Below are positions 46,502 to 55,395 of a stretch of DNA of 64,000 nucleotides, piece after piece (positions within the stretch are counted from its first letter, which is position 1; every line of letters starts with the position of its first letter). Origin of the DNA: Marinobacterium jannaschii DSM 6295 (GTDB taxonomy: Bacteria; Pseudomonadota; Gammaproteobacteria; Pseudomonadales; Balneatricaceae); the NCBI RefSeq assembly GCF_000620085.1, contig NZ_JHVJ01000007.1, positions 1 to 64,000 on the forward strand, read 5' to 3'. The notes beneath the pieces were generated by a model, which saw only the letters and a list, made by a program, of their open reading frames with translations, was not told where the DNA came from and did no database searches. Both the position numbers and the translations under genes were made by a program.

Positions 46502-46527
46502 CGCTGCGATCCGCCCGGATCGCAGCG
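46502..46527 (+). terminator. Hairpin after the SrmB-like gene
   Basis: A perfect 11-bp stem with a 4-nt loop, 13 bp after the stop codon. There is no T-run after it, but the position fits a transcript end. Confidence 0.55.
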
Positions 46528-46704
46528 GACTGACCTGCCACCAGATTCACCCTCTCCAGCCGCCTGAACCACCGCTTTACAGTCAGCGACTTAATCGAAA
46601 CATTTCTGATAATCCCAACTAAACTTCAAACACAGAGCGCCCAGATTTTGAGCGAATAGTCACAAATCTGTCTTCATTGTCCACGTCCTCTGGAATGGAG
46701 AAAA

Positions 46705-48597
46705 ATGACCCGATTAATTGGGATCTACGGATTTTCCGGTATTATCCGGCGTATAAGACGCCTTAGCCTGGCCCCCGGCGGCCCCCTGTTTCTGCTGATC
46801 TGGTGCGCCAGCCTGATTGCGGCGGTTTTCAGCGGCATTGCCGTTGTCGTCTACCAATGGTCCGGTATCGCACTGCAACACAGTGATACGACGCTGCATA
46901 TCACCCTCTACCCGCCCATGCTGATCGCCACCCTCTGGGTGCTCTGGTTTGGCTTCTGGTGGGGCGCCAGTATCGCCTTTCTGTCGACCCTGAGTCTGTC
47001 GCTGTACAGCGGCATGCTGGCACCGCTGGCAATCATTTTCTCCTTTGCCGATCCTCTGGGACTGGCCGTGCTGGCAGTGGCTTACCGCGCGATGCCCTTC
47101 AATATCGACCTGCACAGCCTGCGCAACCTGACATTTTTCATAATGATCTCCTTTGTCGCAGCGATTTTCAGCTCGTCCGGAGCTTTCATCTGGACCTACA
47201 GCGAGCAACTCAGCATGCAGGATGCCCATGCAATCTGGGAGGGATGGTGGATAGGCGCACTGGCACAGAACCTGATCGTCATTGCCCCGCTGCTCTGGCT
47301 GGGCACCCGCAGCGTCCGGCGCTGGCGCGAATTCCACCTGCGCCGTCTGGACCCACCGCCATTGGGGGCTGAAAATGCGCTGGCGATCGTCGCCCTGATA
47401 TTCTGCGCCATCATTGGCTACCTGCTGATCTCGCTGCAGCTGGGACGGCTGATGTTCCTGCAGATCGATACCAACAACCCGGCCTTCTCGCACAAGACTC
47501 TGATCAACGGCCTGGCCGATACCACCAGTGGCTTTATCGGCATTATCTGCGTGGTGATCGGTTTCGTTACTTTTTTCGGACTCAAGCTGTTTGGCTACCG
47601 CACCAAGGCATTGCAGAGTGAGGTTAAACAGAGACGTTCCATGCAGCGTCAGCTGGAGCGCCAGAACAAGCTGCTGGCTCAGATCGCCGAAATCAGTGCC
47701 GAAATCCAGTCCGCAAAGTCCTTTTCCGAAGCACTGGAGCGGGTCCAGTACCATTTCCCCAGGCTGATGCCGGAGACTTCAGGTATTCTCTATATCCGTA
47801 ACGAAGATGACCACCTGCAGCGCTACCTGCACTGGGGCACCTTCCAGGGCGCGATCCCCCACCTGGATGAAGAAGCCAGCGGCGCCATGCCAGACAGCCC
47901 CTATCCGCAATCAGCCCTCTGCCTGCCCCTGATGCATACTGACACCCAGTTTGGCGTACTCTGGCTCAGCCATATGCCCAACAACCTGATGGAAGACCCG
48001 GGCGTAACCCAGAACCTGCTGGAACAGCTCACCCTCTCCCTCAGTAACCGCAAGCTGCAGGATCAGCTCGCCCATGAAGCAACCCACGACCTGTTAACAG
48101 GCCTGTTTAACCGCCGTCATATGCAGGAGTGGATGATCAAAGAGATTGCCCGCAGCAAACGTACCGGCGAGCAGATCAGCGCCCTGATGGTGGATATCGA
48201 CAAATTCAAACAGTTGAATGATCACTACGGGCACCAGATGGGTGATCAGGCACTGCAGGTCGTCAGCCGCTACCTGAGCCAGCATATCAGGGAGCATGAC
48301 CTGAGCTGTCGCTATGGCGGAGAGGAGTTTCTGCTGCTGATGACCGATTCAGACCAGCAACAGGCCTGTGACCGTGCCGAAGCGATACGTCAGGGGGTAG
48401 AGGGATTGTTTGTGCGTCAGGGCGAGCAGCGCATCTCCGGCATTACCGTCTCCATCGGCATTGCCACCTTCCCGGACCACGGTCAGGATGCGGAGTCGCT
48501 GTTGCTGGCCGCCGATATGGCGCTTTATGCCGCCAAGAACAGCGGCCGAAACCGCTGTATGATCGCGCCTCGCCCCGCCAATAGTAACGAGACCTAG
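46705..48597 (+). CDS. MASE1-GAF-GGEEF diguanylate cyclase
   Basis: This 630-aa inner-membrane protein has about eight N-terminal hydrophobic segments (about 25-300) of the MASE1 sensor type, a short coiled linker (about 305-335), a GAF-like domain (about 340-455) and a GGDEF domain (about 465-630). The active-site motif is RYGGEEFLLL, so cyclase activity is expected. No EAL domain is present. TGGAG lies 4-5 nt before ATG 46705. It is the third c-di-GMP enzyme in the window. The signal sensed by MASE1 is unknown. Confidence 0.9.
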   Translation: MTRLIGIYGFSGIIRRIRRLSLAPGGPLFLLIWCASLIAAVFSGIAVVVYQWSGIALQHSDTTLHITLYPPMLIATLWVLWFGFWWGASIAFLSTLSLSLYSGMLAPLAIIFSFADPLGLAVLAVAYRAMPFNIDLHSLRNLTFFIMISFVAAIFSSSGAFIWTYSEQLSMQDAHAIWEGWWIGALAQNLIVIAPLLWLGTRSVRRWREFHLRRLDPPPLGAENALAIVALIFCAIIGYLLISLQLGRLMFLQIDTNNPAFSHKTLINGLADTTSGFIGIICVVIGFVTFFGLKLFGYRTKALQSEVKQRRSMQRQLERQNKLLAQIAEISAEIQSAKSFSEALERVQYHFPRLMPETSGILYIRNEDDHLQRYLHWGTFQGAIPHLDEEASGAMPDSPYPQSALCLPLMHTDTQFGVLWLSHMPNNLMEDPGVTQNLLEQLTLSLSNRKLQDQLAHEATHDLLTGLFNRRHMQEWMIKEIARSKRTGEQISALMVDIDKFKQLNDHYGHQMGDQALQVVSRYLSQHIREHDLSCRYGGEEFLLLMTDSDQQQACDRAEAIRQGVEGLFVRQGEQRISGITVSIGIATFPDHGQDAESLLLAADMALYAAKNSGRNRCMIAPRPANSNET

Positions 48598-48885
48598 CCT
48601 GAGCCGATAATAACGACACACAACGCAAGGAGATGTTGCAAAACCGGTAAAAAATAAAGACAATGCCGCACCTTTGCCCCTGTCTCTTTACCGGCACCCA
48701 ATCATCCCGGGCTCCAACCGGTTACGGCAAAGCACGTTTTCTACTCTGTTTTTTGTTTTCCGCAACCTGCTCAGCATAGCCTGAACAGCTACCCCAGCCT
48801 TGTCGGCGGCACGTCCCTGTCCGTTGTCTGAGAGGATAGCTCCTGCGTTGACGGAAGTTCATGCCTTTGATGGCAGGAGACCCGA

Positions 48886-49926
48886 ATGAAGATATGCTTC
48901 CTGATGTACCCCTGGGAACGTGTAAACCCGGAATCAGACTCCACCCTGCGTCTGATCCACGAATCAGCCAGCCGCGGTCACACGGTCGCGATTACCACGC
49001 CCGGCAGCCTGACCATTCGCGATAGTGTCGCCCATGCATTTTGCAGTGTGCTGCGCAAGGATATGAAGATCTCCTCCAGTCCAGCCACTTTCTATAAGCA
49101 AGCACAGTTTAACCGCGCCAAGCTGCCACTGGCTGGCTTTGACGTCATAGTGATGCGCGCCAACCCGCCGCTGGATACGGTGGCCCTTAACTTCCTCGAT
49201 TCTGTCCGCAGCGATACTTTTATCTTCAACGATATCGACGGCCTGCGTATCGCCAACAACAAGCTCTATACCGCCTCCTTTTCCGGTGAAGCCAGCCGCT
49301 ATATCCCGGCAACGCACGTCTCCAAGAACAAGGATTACCTGGAACGAATCCTGCTGGATTCCGCCTCCGATAAGATGATCATGAAGCCACTGAACGGCTT
49401 TGGCGGCGAAGGCGTCATCGTTATTGAGAAGAGTGCCACTCAGAGTTTCAGGTCGCTGCTGGACTTCTATATCGGCGGCGAAGGCGATGGTGGCAACTAT
49501 GTGATACTGCAGGAATATGTCGAGGGTGCAGAGAACGGCGATGTGCGCATCCTGATGCTCAATGGCGAACCGATCGGCGCAATGCGCCGCGTACCGGCCA
49601 GCAACGACCTGCGTTCTAATATCAGTGTCGGCGGCAAAGAAGTTAAGCATGTTCTGACGAAAGAAGAGAAACTGCTGTGCAGGCATATCGGCCCTAAGCT
49701 GGTGCGCGATGGCCTGTTCTTTGTTGGTCTGGATGTGATTAACGGTAAACTGATTGAGGTGAATGTCCTCAGCCCGGGCGGTATCACCCGTATCAATCGC
49801 CTCAATCGCACTAAGCTGCAGACAAAAGTGATCGACTTTATCGAAAATGTGGTTAATACCAAGGACGCGGTGCTAGAGCGCAAGAACGCCTTCCGCAAGG
49901 TGATTGAAGATGCTGACGCTGTCTGA
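48886..49926 (+). CDS. GshB-like ATP-grasp ligase
   Basis: This 346-aa cytosolic ATP-grasp enzyme should form a peptide or amide bond from a carboxylate and an amine. The pattern is that of prokaryotic glutathione synthetase: NDIDGLRIANNKLYTA, KPLNGFGGEGV, QEYVEGAENGDVRILMLNGEP, and the metal-binding IEVNVLSPGGI. It differs from true GshB at many places, and the neighbour is a DUF1704 protein rather than gshA. It is therefore likely a paralogue with another substrate. AGGAG is 6 nt before ATG 48886. The downstream gene starts 17 nt inside its end, so the two should be made and used together. Confidence 0.85.
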   Translation: MKICFLMYPWERVNPESDSTLRLIHESASRGHTVAITTPGSLTIRDSVAHAFCSVLRKDMKISSSPATFYKQAQFNRAKLPLAGFDVIVMRANPPLDTVALNFLDSVRSDTFIFNDIDGLRIANNKLYTASFSGEASRYIPATHVSKNKDYLERILLDSASDKMIMKPLNGFGGEGVIVIEKSATQSFRSLLDFYIGGEGDGGNYVILQEYVEGAENGDVRILMLNGEPIGAMRRVPASNDLRSNISVGGKEVKHVLTKEEKLLCRHIGPKLVRDGLFFVGLDVINGKLIEVNVLSPGGITRINRLNRTKLQTKVIDFIENVVNTKDAVLERKNAFRKVIEDADAV

Positions 49927-51901
49927 GCAGGAGATCCTGCGGTTAATCGAATCCGGCGAGCCGTTTGAAGCCACCTTGAATGACGGCTCCTTCCGCATCA
50001 AGGTCGAGGACTATGTACCGGTAATCTGCACGGCAGTGCATGATGGCAGCCGCTTGCGCAGCGAATTGCACGGCAACTGTATGCTCGATGAAGCAGAGCG
50101 TTACTACGAAGAGGACCCCTATACCGGTGAGATGATCGATGCCATGCCGATCACCCTGGTGGGTTGCGATTCTCGCTACGAGTACGACCTCAACCGTCCG
50201 CTTTCGCTCTGCGTCTACAAACACGCCTGGGGCAAACAGGTTTGGCGGCGTAAGCCAGGCAGTACTCACCTGAAGCGCAGCCACGATAAACACCGTTGCT
50301 TCTTCCGGGTGCTGGATGCCCTGATCAGCAAACTGCAGAAGCAGTTTCGTAGCTGTGTCCTGTTTGATATTCATTCCTACAATCACCTGCGTCGGGGTGA
50401 TAATGCAGTCACCTTTAACCTCGGCACTGAACAGATCGATATGGAGCGCTGGGGCCCGGTTGTGCGCCAGTTCCGCAAGGCGCTGGCGGCAGTCAGCCTG
50501 CCGAATATAGAAGTCACAGCCGCGATAGACCGCGTATTCCTGGGCAAGGGCTACCTGATCAGCCATGTCAACAGCCGCTTCGAGAACACCCTGGTTCTGC
50601 CAGCCGAAGTCGCTAAGGTCTATATGGATGAGCTCAGCGGCGAACCCTACCCGCTGGTCATAAACCAGCTGAAGGAAGAATTGAAGCAGGTAATATCCGG
50701 GACGGCAGCCCTGTTTGCCCGCCGCCACACCCGCCAGCACCGAATGAACCGCTCCGACATCCTCTCCTCAGCAGAAGATCCGGTGCTGATGCGGGTAGAC
50801 AGAGAGCTGTTTCGAATCGCCCGAGGCGTCGAGACCCTGCAATATATTAACCCGATCAATATCCGCCAGGAGCGCAAGCTGTTTCTCGCCCGCAACGGTA
50901 ATTACCAGCCTGATTTTCGCTATCGCCAGCTAGAGATCGATCCCTACCTGTTCCGCGAACAGCTCTACCGGCTGCCCGTCGAGGATATCCGTGATCCGAG
51001 CGTGCAACAGCTTTATCGAAGCGTCATCGACGGCTTTGCCGAAAAAATCGATCTGTTAGTCAGCATAGGCGGTGGCCAGTTCCTCTATAACTCCCTGCGT
51101 TACTATGGCGAACCCAGCGAGCAGGATATAGCCAATGCCCGCTTCCTGCTCTATGCCCCACCGGAGGAAGAAACAACCGAACCGGCCTCGATCCCTGCGG
51201 ATGAGATGGTAGCCTATTTCCGCCAGACCGCTGAGGACTGGGGGCTCGACTGCAAGGTAGAGACCAGTAACCGCCTGGTGGCAGCCGCCATGGTCAACAA
51301 CAGCCGCAAGACCCTGCTGGTACGCAGGGATGCCACGGTGACCCAGACTGAACTGAATGCCCTGGCACACCATGAGCTGGGCGTGCATATGGTGACCACC
51401 CTGAATGCGCGCGAACAGCCACTTAAGGTGTTCTCGCTTGGCCTGCCCTCCAACACCCATACCCAGGAGGGGCTGGCAATCCTCAGCGAGTACCTGTCCG
51501 GTAATATCTCCCTGAAACGTCTGCAGACGTTGTCATTGAGAGTGCTGGCGGTACACGAAATGCTGCGCCACGGTGACTTTCGTCGTACCTGGCTCTACCT
51601 GCATGAAGAACAGGGTATGGCGCGGGAGAAAGCCTTTAGCCTGGCAATCCGGGTACACCGTGGCGGCGGCTTTACCAAGGATTACCTCTACCTGAAGGGA
51701 TTGCGAGATGCTCTGCATCACTACCAGCAACAGGATATTACCGGCCTCTTTATTGGTAAGACCGGCTTTGAATACCTGCCGATTATCGACGAACTGATTG
51801 AGCGCGGGATTCTTATGCGACCCCGCTTCCTGCCCGGGTTTATGCAACAACCGCGCGACTCATCAGCCATCCTCAACTACCTGATCTCAGCGATTCGCTA
51901 A
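49910..51901 (+). CDS. N-formylglutamate-amidohydrolase-like / DUF1704 'QEGLA' protein (HExxxH metallopeptidase-like)
   Basis: This 663-aa protein has two halves. Residues about 1-260 resemble N-formylglutamate amidohydrolase (YEYDLNRP, LFDIHSYNH). Residues about 290-663 are DUF1704, annotated elsewhere as flavohemoglobin expression-modulating QEGLA protein. The QEGLA motif is present (HTQEGLAILSEYLSG). So is HHELGVH, which contains HExxxH, the zinc motif of the eukaryotic DUF1704 tubulin carboxypeptidase MATCAP; the Glu of QEGLA would be the third ligand. A C-terminal peptidase or amidase is thus likely. A TTG lies two codons upstream. ATG 49910 with AAGG about 9 nt away is chosen. It overlaps the ATP-grasp gene by 17 nt. 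Substrate unknown. Confidence 0.85.
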   Translation: MLTLSEQEILRLIESGEPFEATLNDGSFRIKVEDYVPVICTAVHDGSRLRSELHGNCMLDEAERYYEEDPYTGEMIDAMPITLVGCDSRYEYDLNRPLSLCVYKHAWGKQVWRRKPGSTHLKRSHDKHRCFFRVLDALISKLQKQFRSCVLFDIHSYNHLRRGDNAVTFNLGTEQIDMERWGPVVRQFRKALAAVSLPNIEVTAAIDRVFLGKGYLISHVNSRFENTLVLPAEVAKVYMDELSGEPYPLVINQLKEELKQVISGTAALFARRHTRQHRMNRSDILSSAEDPVLMRVDRELFRIARGVETLQYINPINIRQERKLFLARNGNYQPDFRYRQLEIDPYLFREQLYRLPVEDIRDPSVQQLYRSVIDGFAEKIDLLVSIGGGQFLYNSLRYYGEPSEQDIANARFLLYAPPEEETTEPASIPADEMVAYFRQTAEDWGLDCKVETSNRLVAAAMVNNSRKTLLVRRDATVTQTELNALAHHELGVHMVTTLNAREQPLKVFSLGLPSNTHTQEGLAILSEYLSGNISLKRLQTLSLRVLAVHEMLRHGDFRRTWLYLHEEQGMAREKAFSLAIRVHRGGGFTKDYLYLKGLRDALHHYQQQDITGLFIGKTGFEYLPIIDELIERGILMRPRFLPGFMQQPRDSSAILNYLISAIR

Positions 51902-51958
51902 GGTTAGATGCCCCGGCAGATCTGCCGGAGCCCGCTCCTCCGATGCCGGAGGACAGCC

Positions 51959-53191
51959 TCAGGCCAGCTCCGCGTCCTTCTCCATCAGCGTCTCCAGCTG
52001 ATCGATAATATGGCCGCCAATCGGAATCGCCGAGGTTGCCGCCGGGGACGGCGCATTGCACACTACCAGCGCGCGGCGGCTGTTGCGGAACAGGAAATCA
52101 TCCACCAGGGAGCCATCCCGCGCTACCGCCTGGGCCCGGATACCGGCCGGATAGGCCTGCAGATCGGAAAGCTTCAATTGTGGACAGTACTTCTGTACCT
52201 GTTTCAGGTAGCCCGGCTTGGAAAGGCTGTTTTTCAGCTCAGTCAGGCTGCTGCGGTAGTGACGTTTCAGCAACCGCAACATGCCGGGCCAGCTGAAGGT
52301 CTCGATGCTGTCACGCAGGCTGAAATCCCGCCGGCGGTAACCTTCGCGACGGAACGCCAGCACCGCATTGGGCCCCACCGTGACGCTGCCATCGATCATC
52401 CGCGTCAGATGCACACCGAGGAATGGCAGGGTCGGATCGGGGATCGGATAGATCAGGTGATTAACGATCTGGTTATGCTGGCTGTCGAGCTGATAGTACT
52501 CGCCGCGAAACGGGATGATGCGGAAGTCCGGTTCGATGCCGAGCATCCGTACGATACGGTCCGACTGCAGGCCGCCGCAGGCCACCAGAAAGCGCGCCTG
52601 AAAACGACCTGCCGCAGTATAGGCGGTGACACGGTCGGTGAACTCCTCCAGCTTATCCACCTCGGTTGCCAACTCAATATCGGCACCGTTTTCCCGCACG
52701 ATCTGCGCCATCTTCTCAACAATAGCGGCATAACTGACAATACCGGTGGAAGGCACATAGATCGCACCAACACCGCTGATATTGGGCTCGCGCTCACGCA
52801 GCTGTTCAGCATCCAGTACTTCGATCTCAATCTCATTTTCGGCGCAACGCTCAATCAGGCCCTGCATCCGCTGCAGTTCGGTGTCGTTGGTCGCCACCAG
52901 CAGCTTGCCGAACTCATCAAAAGCGATACCGTGCTCACGGCAGAATGCCTTGGTGGCGATATTACCCTGTTTACAGAACTTCGCCTTCAGGCTGCCCGGC
53001 TTGTAGTAGACCCCGGCGTGGATCACACCGCTGTTGCGGCCGGTCTGATGACGCGACAGTACCGCTTCCTTTTCCAACACCAGCAGGGAGCAGCCGGGGT
53101 GACGCTGTTGCAGCTGCATCGCCGTCGACAGGCCGAGGATACCGCCGCCGATCACCATAAAGTCATAGATCTTTTTCAACTGCTGCTCCAT
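51959..53191 (-). CDS. lhgO: L-2-hydroxyglutarate oxidase / dehydrogenase (LhgO family)
   Basis: This 410-aa FAD enzyme of the DAO family oxidises L-2-hydroxyglutarate to 2-oxoglutarate, passing electrons to quinone or O2. The dinucleotide motif is VIGGGILGLSTAMQL. The family hallmark NSGVIHAGVYYKPGSLKAKFC follows at about 55-75, and the C-terminal YPAGIRAQAVARDG is also typical. Convergent with the DUF1704 gene and 97 bp downstream of the LivF gene on the same strand, so it may be the last gene of the leftward transporter operon. In other bacteria it often goes with csiD or glutarate use; none of those genes is here. Confidence 0.9.
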   Translation of the reverse strand: MEQQLKKIYDFMVIGGGILGLSTAMQLQQRHPGCSLLVLEKEAVLSRHQTGRNSGVIHAGVYYKPGSLKAKFCKQGNIATKAFCREHGIAFDEFGKLLVATNDTELQRMQGLIERCAENEIEIEVLDAEQLREREPNISGVGAIYVPSTGIVSYAAIVEKMAQIVRENGADIELATEVDKLEEFTDRVTAYTAAGRFQARFLVACGGLQSDRIVRMLGIEPDFRIIPFRGEYYQLDSQHNQIVNHLIYPIPDPTLPFLGVHLTRMIDGSVTVGPNAVLAFRREGYRRRDFSLRDSIETFSWPGMLRLLKRHYRSSLTELKNSLSKPGYLKQVQKYCPQLKLSDLQAYPAGIRAQAVARDGSLVDDFLFRNSRRALVVCNAPSPAATSAIPIGGHIIDQLETLMEKDAELA

Positions 53192-53288
53192 CAGGCCAGA
53201 GAAGTGGATAAGCGCTAAATGATATAGGATCTGCTGGAAAAATCAGCGCCTGACAGCAAATCCGGTCTCCGGGCCGAAAGGGCTGGTA

Positions 53289-54608
53289 TCAGATACCGAG
53301 ATAGGCCTCCTGCACCTTCTTGTTCGAAAGCAGCTCCTGCCCCTTACCACTCAGGACAATGCGGCCCGTTTCGATCACATAGCCCCGGTCGGCGATCGCC
53401 AGCGCCCCGGCGGCGTTCTGCTCCACCAGGAAGATCGTCATCCCCTCCTTCCGCAGGCGGCGCACCGCATTGAAGATCTCCTCCACCAACAGCGGCGCCA
53501 GCCCCATACTGGGTTCATCCAGCAGCAACACCCGAGGCCTTGCCATCAGGGCCCGGGCCATCGCCAGCATCTGCTGCTGTCCGCCCGACAAGGTGCCTGC
53601 CGCCAGGCCACGCTTCTCCTTCAGGATCGGAAACAGCCGGTACATCTTCTCCAGGTCGGCCTTGACTGAATCATCGCGCCTGCGGCTATAGGCCCCCAGC
53701 AGCAGGTTATCCTCCACCGTCATCGGGCCAAACACCTGCCGTCCCTCAGGGATCTGAGACACCCCGGCAGCCACCCGCTTGTCGGCTCGCAGCCTGGTGA
53801 TCTCCTCGCCATAGAGATGGACACTGCCGCCGCTGACCGGCTGGATACCGGACAGGCTGCGCAGCAGGGTGGTCTTGCCAGCCCCATTTGCGCCCACCAG
53901 GGCCACCAGCTCACCTTCATTAATCTCGATATCGATCTGTTCTAATGCCTGGATCTGGCCGTAGTGGCTGCTTAGCCCCGCTACCTTCAGTACCGGCGGC
54001 ACCACCTCCGGCATGGTTTCCGCCACCGGCTGGGAGGCCCCCAGCCCGATCGGGGCCGGTGCCAAATTGATAATCCGGCTGCGCAGCATGCGGAAATGCT
54101 CCTCGGCATCGTCGCTGAACAGCGGATCGCTGTTTTCCAGAAAGGCGCTGTTGATCTCATCCCAGTCGGCCTCGGTCAGGTATTGGCGTGCCAGCGGAAT
54201 CACCTCCCCTTCCTCTTTGTTGATATGCTCACGCACAGACTGGGAATAGTCCCGCAGCAACTGGCTGAAGCGCTCACGCTGGCTGCCGAAATCCGCGATA
54301 CAGTCATGCAGCGCGGCGCGCAGCCGGGCCATGATCAGGTCGCTGCCGCGGTGCTCCCGCTGCAGCTCATCGATCACCCTGGCCGCTTCGGGATGGCGCT
54401 GCAACAGCCGGGCGAAGAGGTATTTGTCCTCTTTGGGGTGGTGCATTTTGTCAGAGAACTGTTCGGTATAGTCGAAAATCGCGCTGAACAAGCGAGCATC
54501 CGGCGCAACTTCATCACAGTCCATCCGCTGGCGCAGTTCATCGATCAGGTTGAGCAGTTTCCAGGTCCGGGCATGTTCGGTGCTGATCACTCGGATAGCC
54601 GCAGTCAT
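53289..54608 (-). CDS. Hemerythrin-LivF fusion: ABC ATPase with N-terminal HHE domain
   Basis: This 439-aa protein joins two families in one frame. Residues 1-175 form a hemerythrin-like HHE domain with candidate diiron ligands H12, H56/H57, E60, H86, H128 and E132/E134. Residues about 205-439 form a LivF-type ABC ATPase with Walker A GANGAGKTT (239-247), signature LSGGQQQ and Walker B LLLDEPSMG. GGAGG lies 8 nt before ATG 54608, so the fused start is real. An internal ATG at residue 199, with GGCGGA upstream, might also give a short LivF. It is the last gene of the liv set. An O2- or NO-responsive control of uptake is inferred. Confidence 0.88.
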   Translation of the reverse strand: MTAAIRVISTEHARTWKLLNLIDELRQRMDCDEVAPDARLFSAIFDYTEQFSDKMHHPKEDKYLFARLLQRHPEAARVIDELQREHRGSDLIMARLRAALHDCIADFGSQRERFSQLLRDYSQSVREHINKEEGEVIPLARQYLTEADWDEINSAFLENSDPLFSDDAEEHFRMLRSRIINLAPAPIGLGASQPVAETMPEVVPPVLKVAGLSSHYGQIQALEQIDIEINEGELVALVGANGAGKTTLLRSLSGIQPVSGGSVHLYGEEITRLRADKRVAAGVSQIPEGRQVFGPMTVEDNLLLGAYSRRRDDSVKADLEKMYRLFPILKEKRGLAAGTLSGGQQQMLAMARALMARPRVLLLDEPSMGLAPLLVEEIFNAVRRLRKEGMTIFLVEQNAAGALAIADRGYVIETGRIVLSGKGQELLSNKKVQEAYLGI

Positions 54609-54636
54609 ATCAGGTTCCTCCGTGTCGGATAGGGTA

Positions 54637-55395
54637 TCAGGCAGCGCCCAGGTAGGCGGCGATCACATCAGGGTTACAGCGGATCTGATCCGGACTGCCC
54701 TCGGCCAGCTTCTTGCCATAATCGAGCACCAGCAGGTGCTGGGAGATATTCATCACCAGCTTCATATCATGCTCCACCAGCACCACGGTGACACCGGACT
54801 GCGCCACCTTCTGGATCAGCTGATCAATCTCAGCGGTCTCGGTGCCGTTGAGTCCCGCCGCCGGTTCATCGAGGAACAGGATCTTCGGCTCCGAAGCCAG
54901 GGCGCGGGCGATCTCCAGCCGCTTCAGGGCGCCGTAAGGCATCGCATCGGCTTCGCTGCCGATATAGTGCCCCACCCCGGCAAACTCCATCAGCTCCTCG
55001 GCCTGCTCCCGGCAGGCGCGATCGCCCCGGGTGATTGAGGGCAGGCGCAGCATCGCCTTGAAGAAGCTGCTATCCAGACGCAGGTGGCTGCCCACCATCA
55101 CATTCTCAACCGCACTCATATTCATACAGATCTGCAGGTTCTGGAATGTACGGCTCATCCCCCGCCGCGCCAGCTGATGGGGCGCCAGGCCCCGGGTATT
55201 CTCACCCGCCAGCAGGATCTCTCCGCTGCTGGGGGTGTAGACGCCGCTGATCAGGTTAAACAGGGTGGTCTTCCCGGCCCCGTTGGGACCGATTACCGAG
55301 TACACCACCCCCTCCGGGATCTCAAAACTCAGATCCTGAATGGCATGCACGCCGCCAAAGGATTTCACCAGGTTTTCGACCCGTAACAGACTCAT
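54637..55395 (-). CDS. livG: Branched-chain-type ABC transporter ATPase, LivG
   Basis: This 252-aa cytosolic ATPase is one of the two that drive the LivHM permease. Walker A is GPNGAGKTT, and LFNLISGVYTP and FQNLQICMNMSAVENVMVG follow the LivG pattern. The signature motif is unusual: where LSYGxQR is expected the chain reads MPYGALKRLEIARAL. The Walker B LFLDEPAAGLN is normal. It overlaps the LivM stop by 4 bp. Substrate is probably phenylacetate or another aromatic acid rather than branched-chain amino acids, given the paa neighbours. Confidence 0.9.
   Translation of the reverse strand: MSLLRVENLVKSFGGVHAIQDLSFEIPEGVVYSVIGPNGAGKTTLFNLISGVYTPSSGEILLAGENTRGLAPHQLARRGMSRTFQNLQICMNMSAVENVMVGSHLRLDSSFFKAMLRLPSITRGDRACREQAEELMEFAGVGHYIGSEADAMPYGALKRLEIARALASEPKILFLDEPAAGLNGTETAEIDQLIQKVAQSGVTVVLVEHDMKLVMNISQHLLVLDYGKKLAEGSPDQIRCNPDVIAAYLGAA

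Noticed and set aside
51908-53218. 436-codon plus-strand frame opposite lhgO
   Set aside because: LhgO is well conserved on the minus strand. The plus translation is His/Gln/Arg-rich with no motif.
53289-54608. Idea that the hemerythrin-LivF fusion is a sequencing or frameshift artefact
   Set aside because: The frame is continuous, has a linker of plausible length and a strong ribosome site only at the hemerythrin start. An artefact would need the loss of both a stop and a start.
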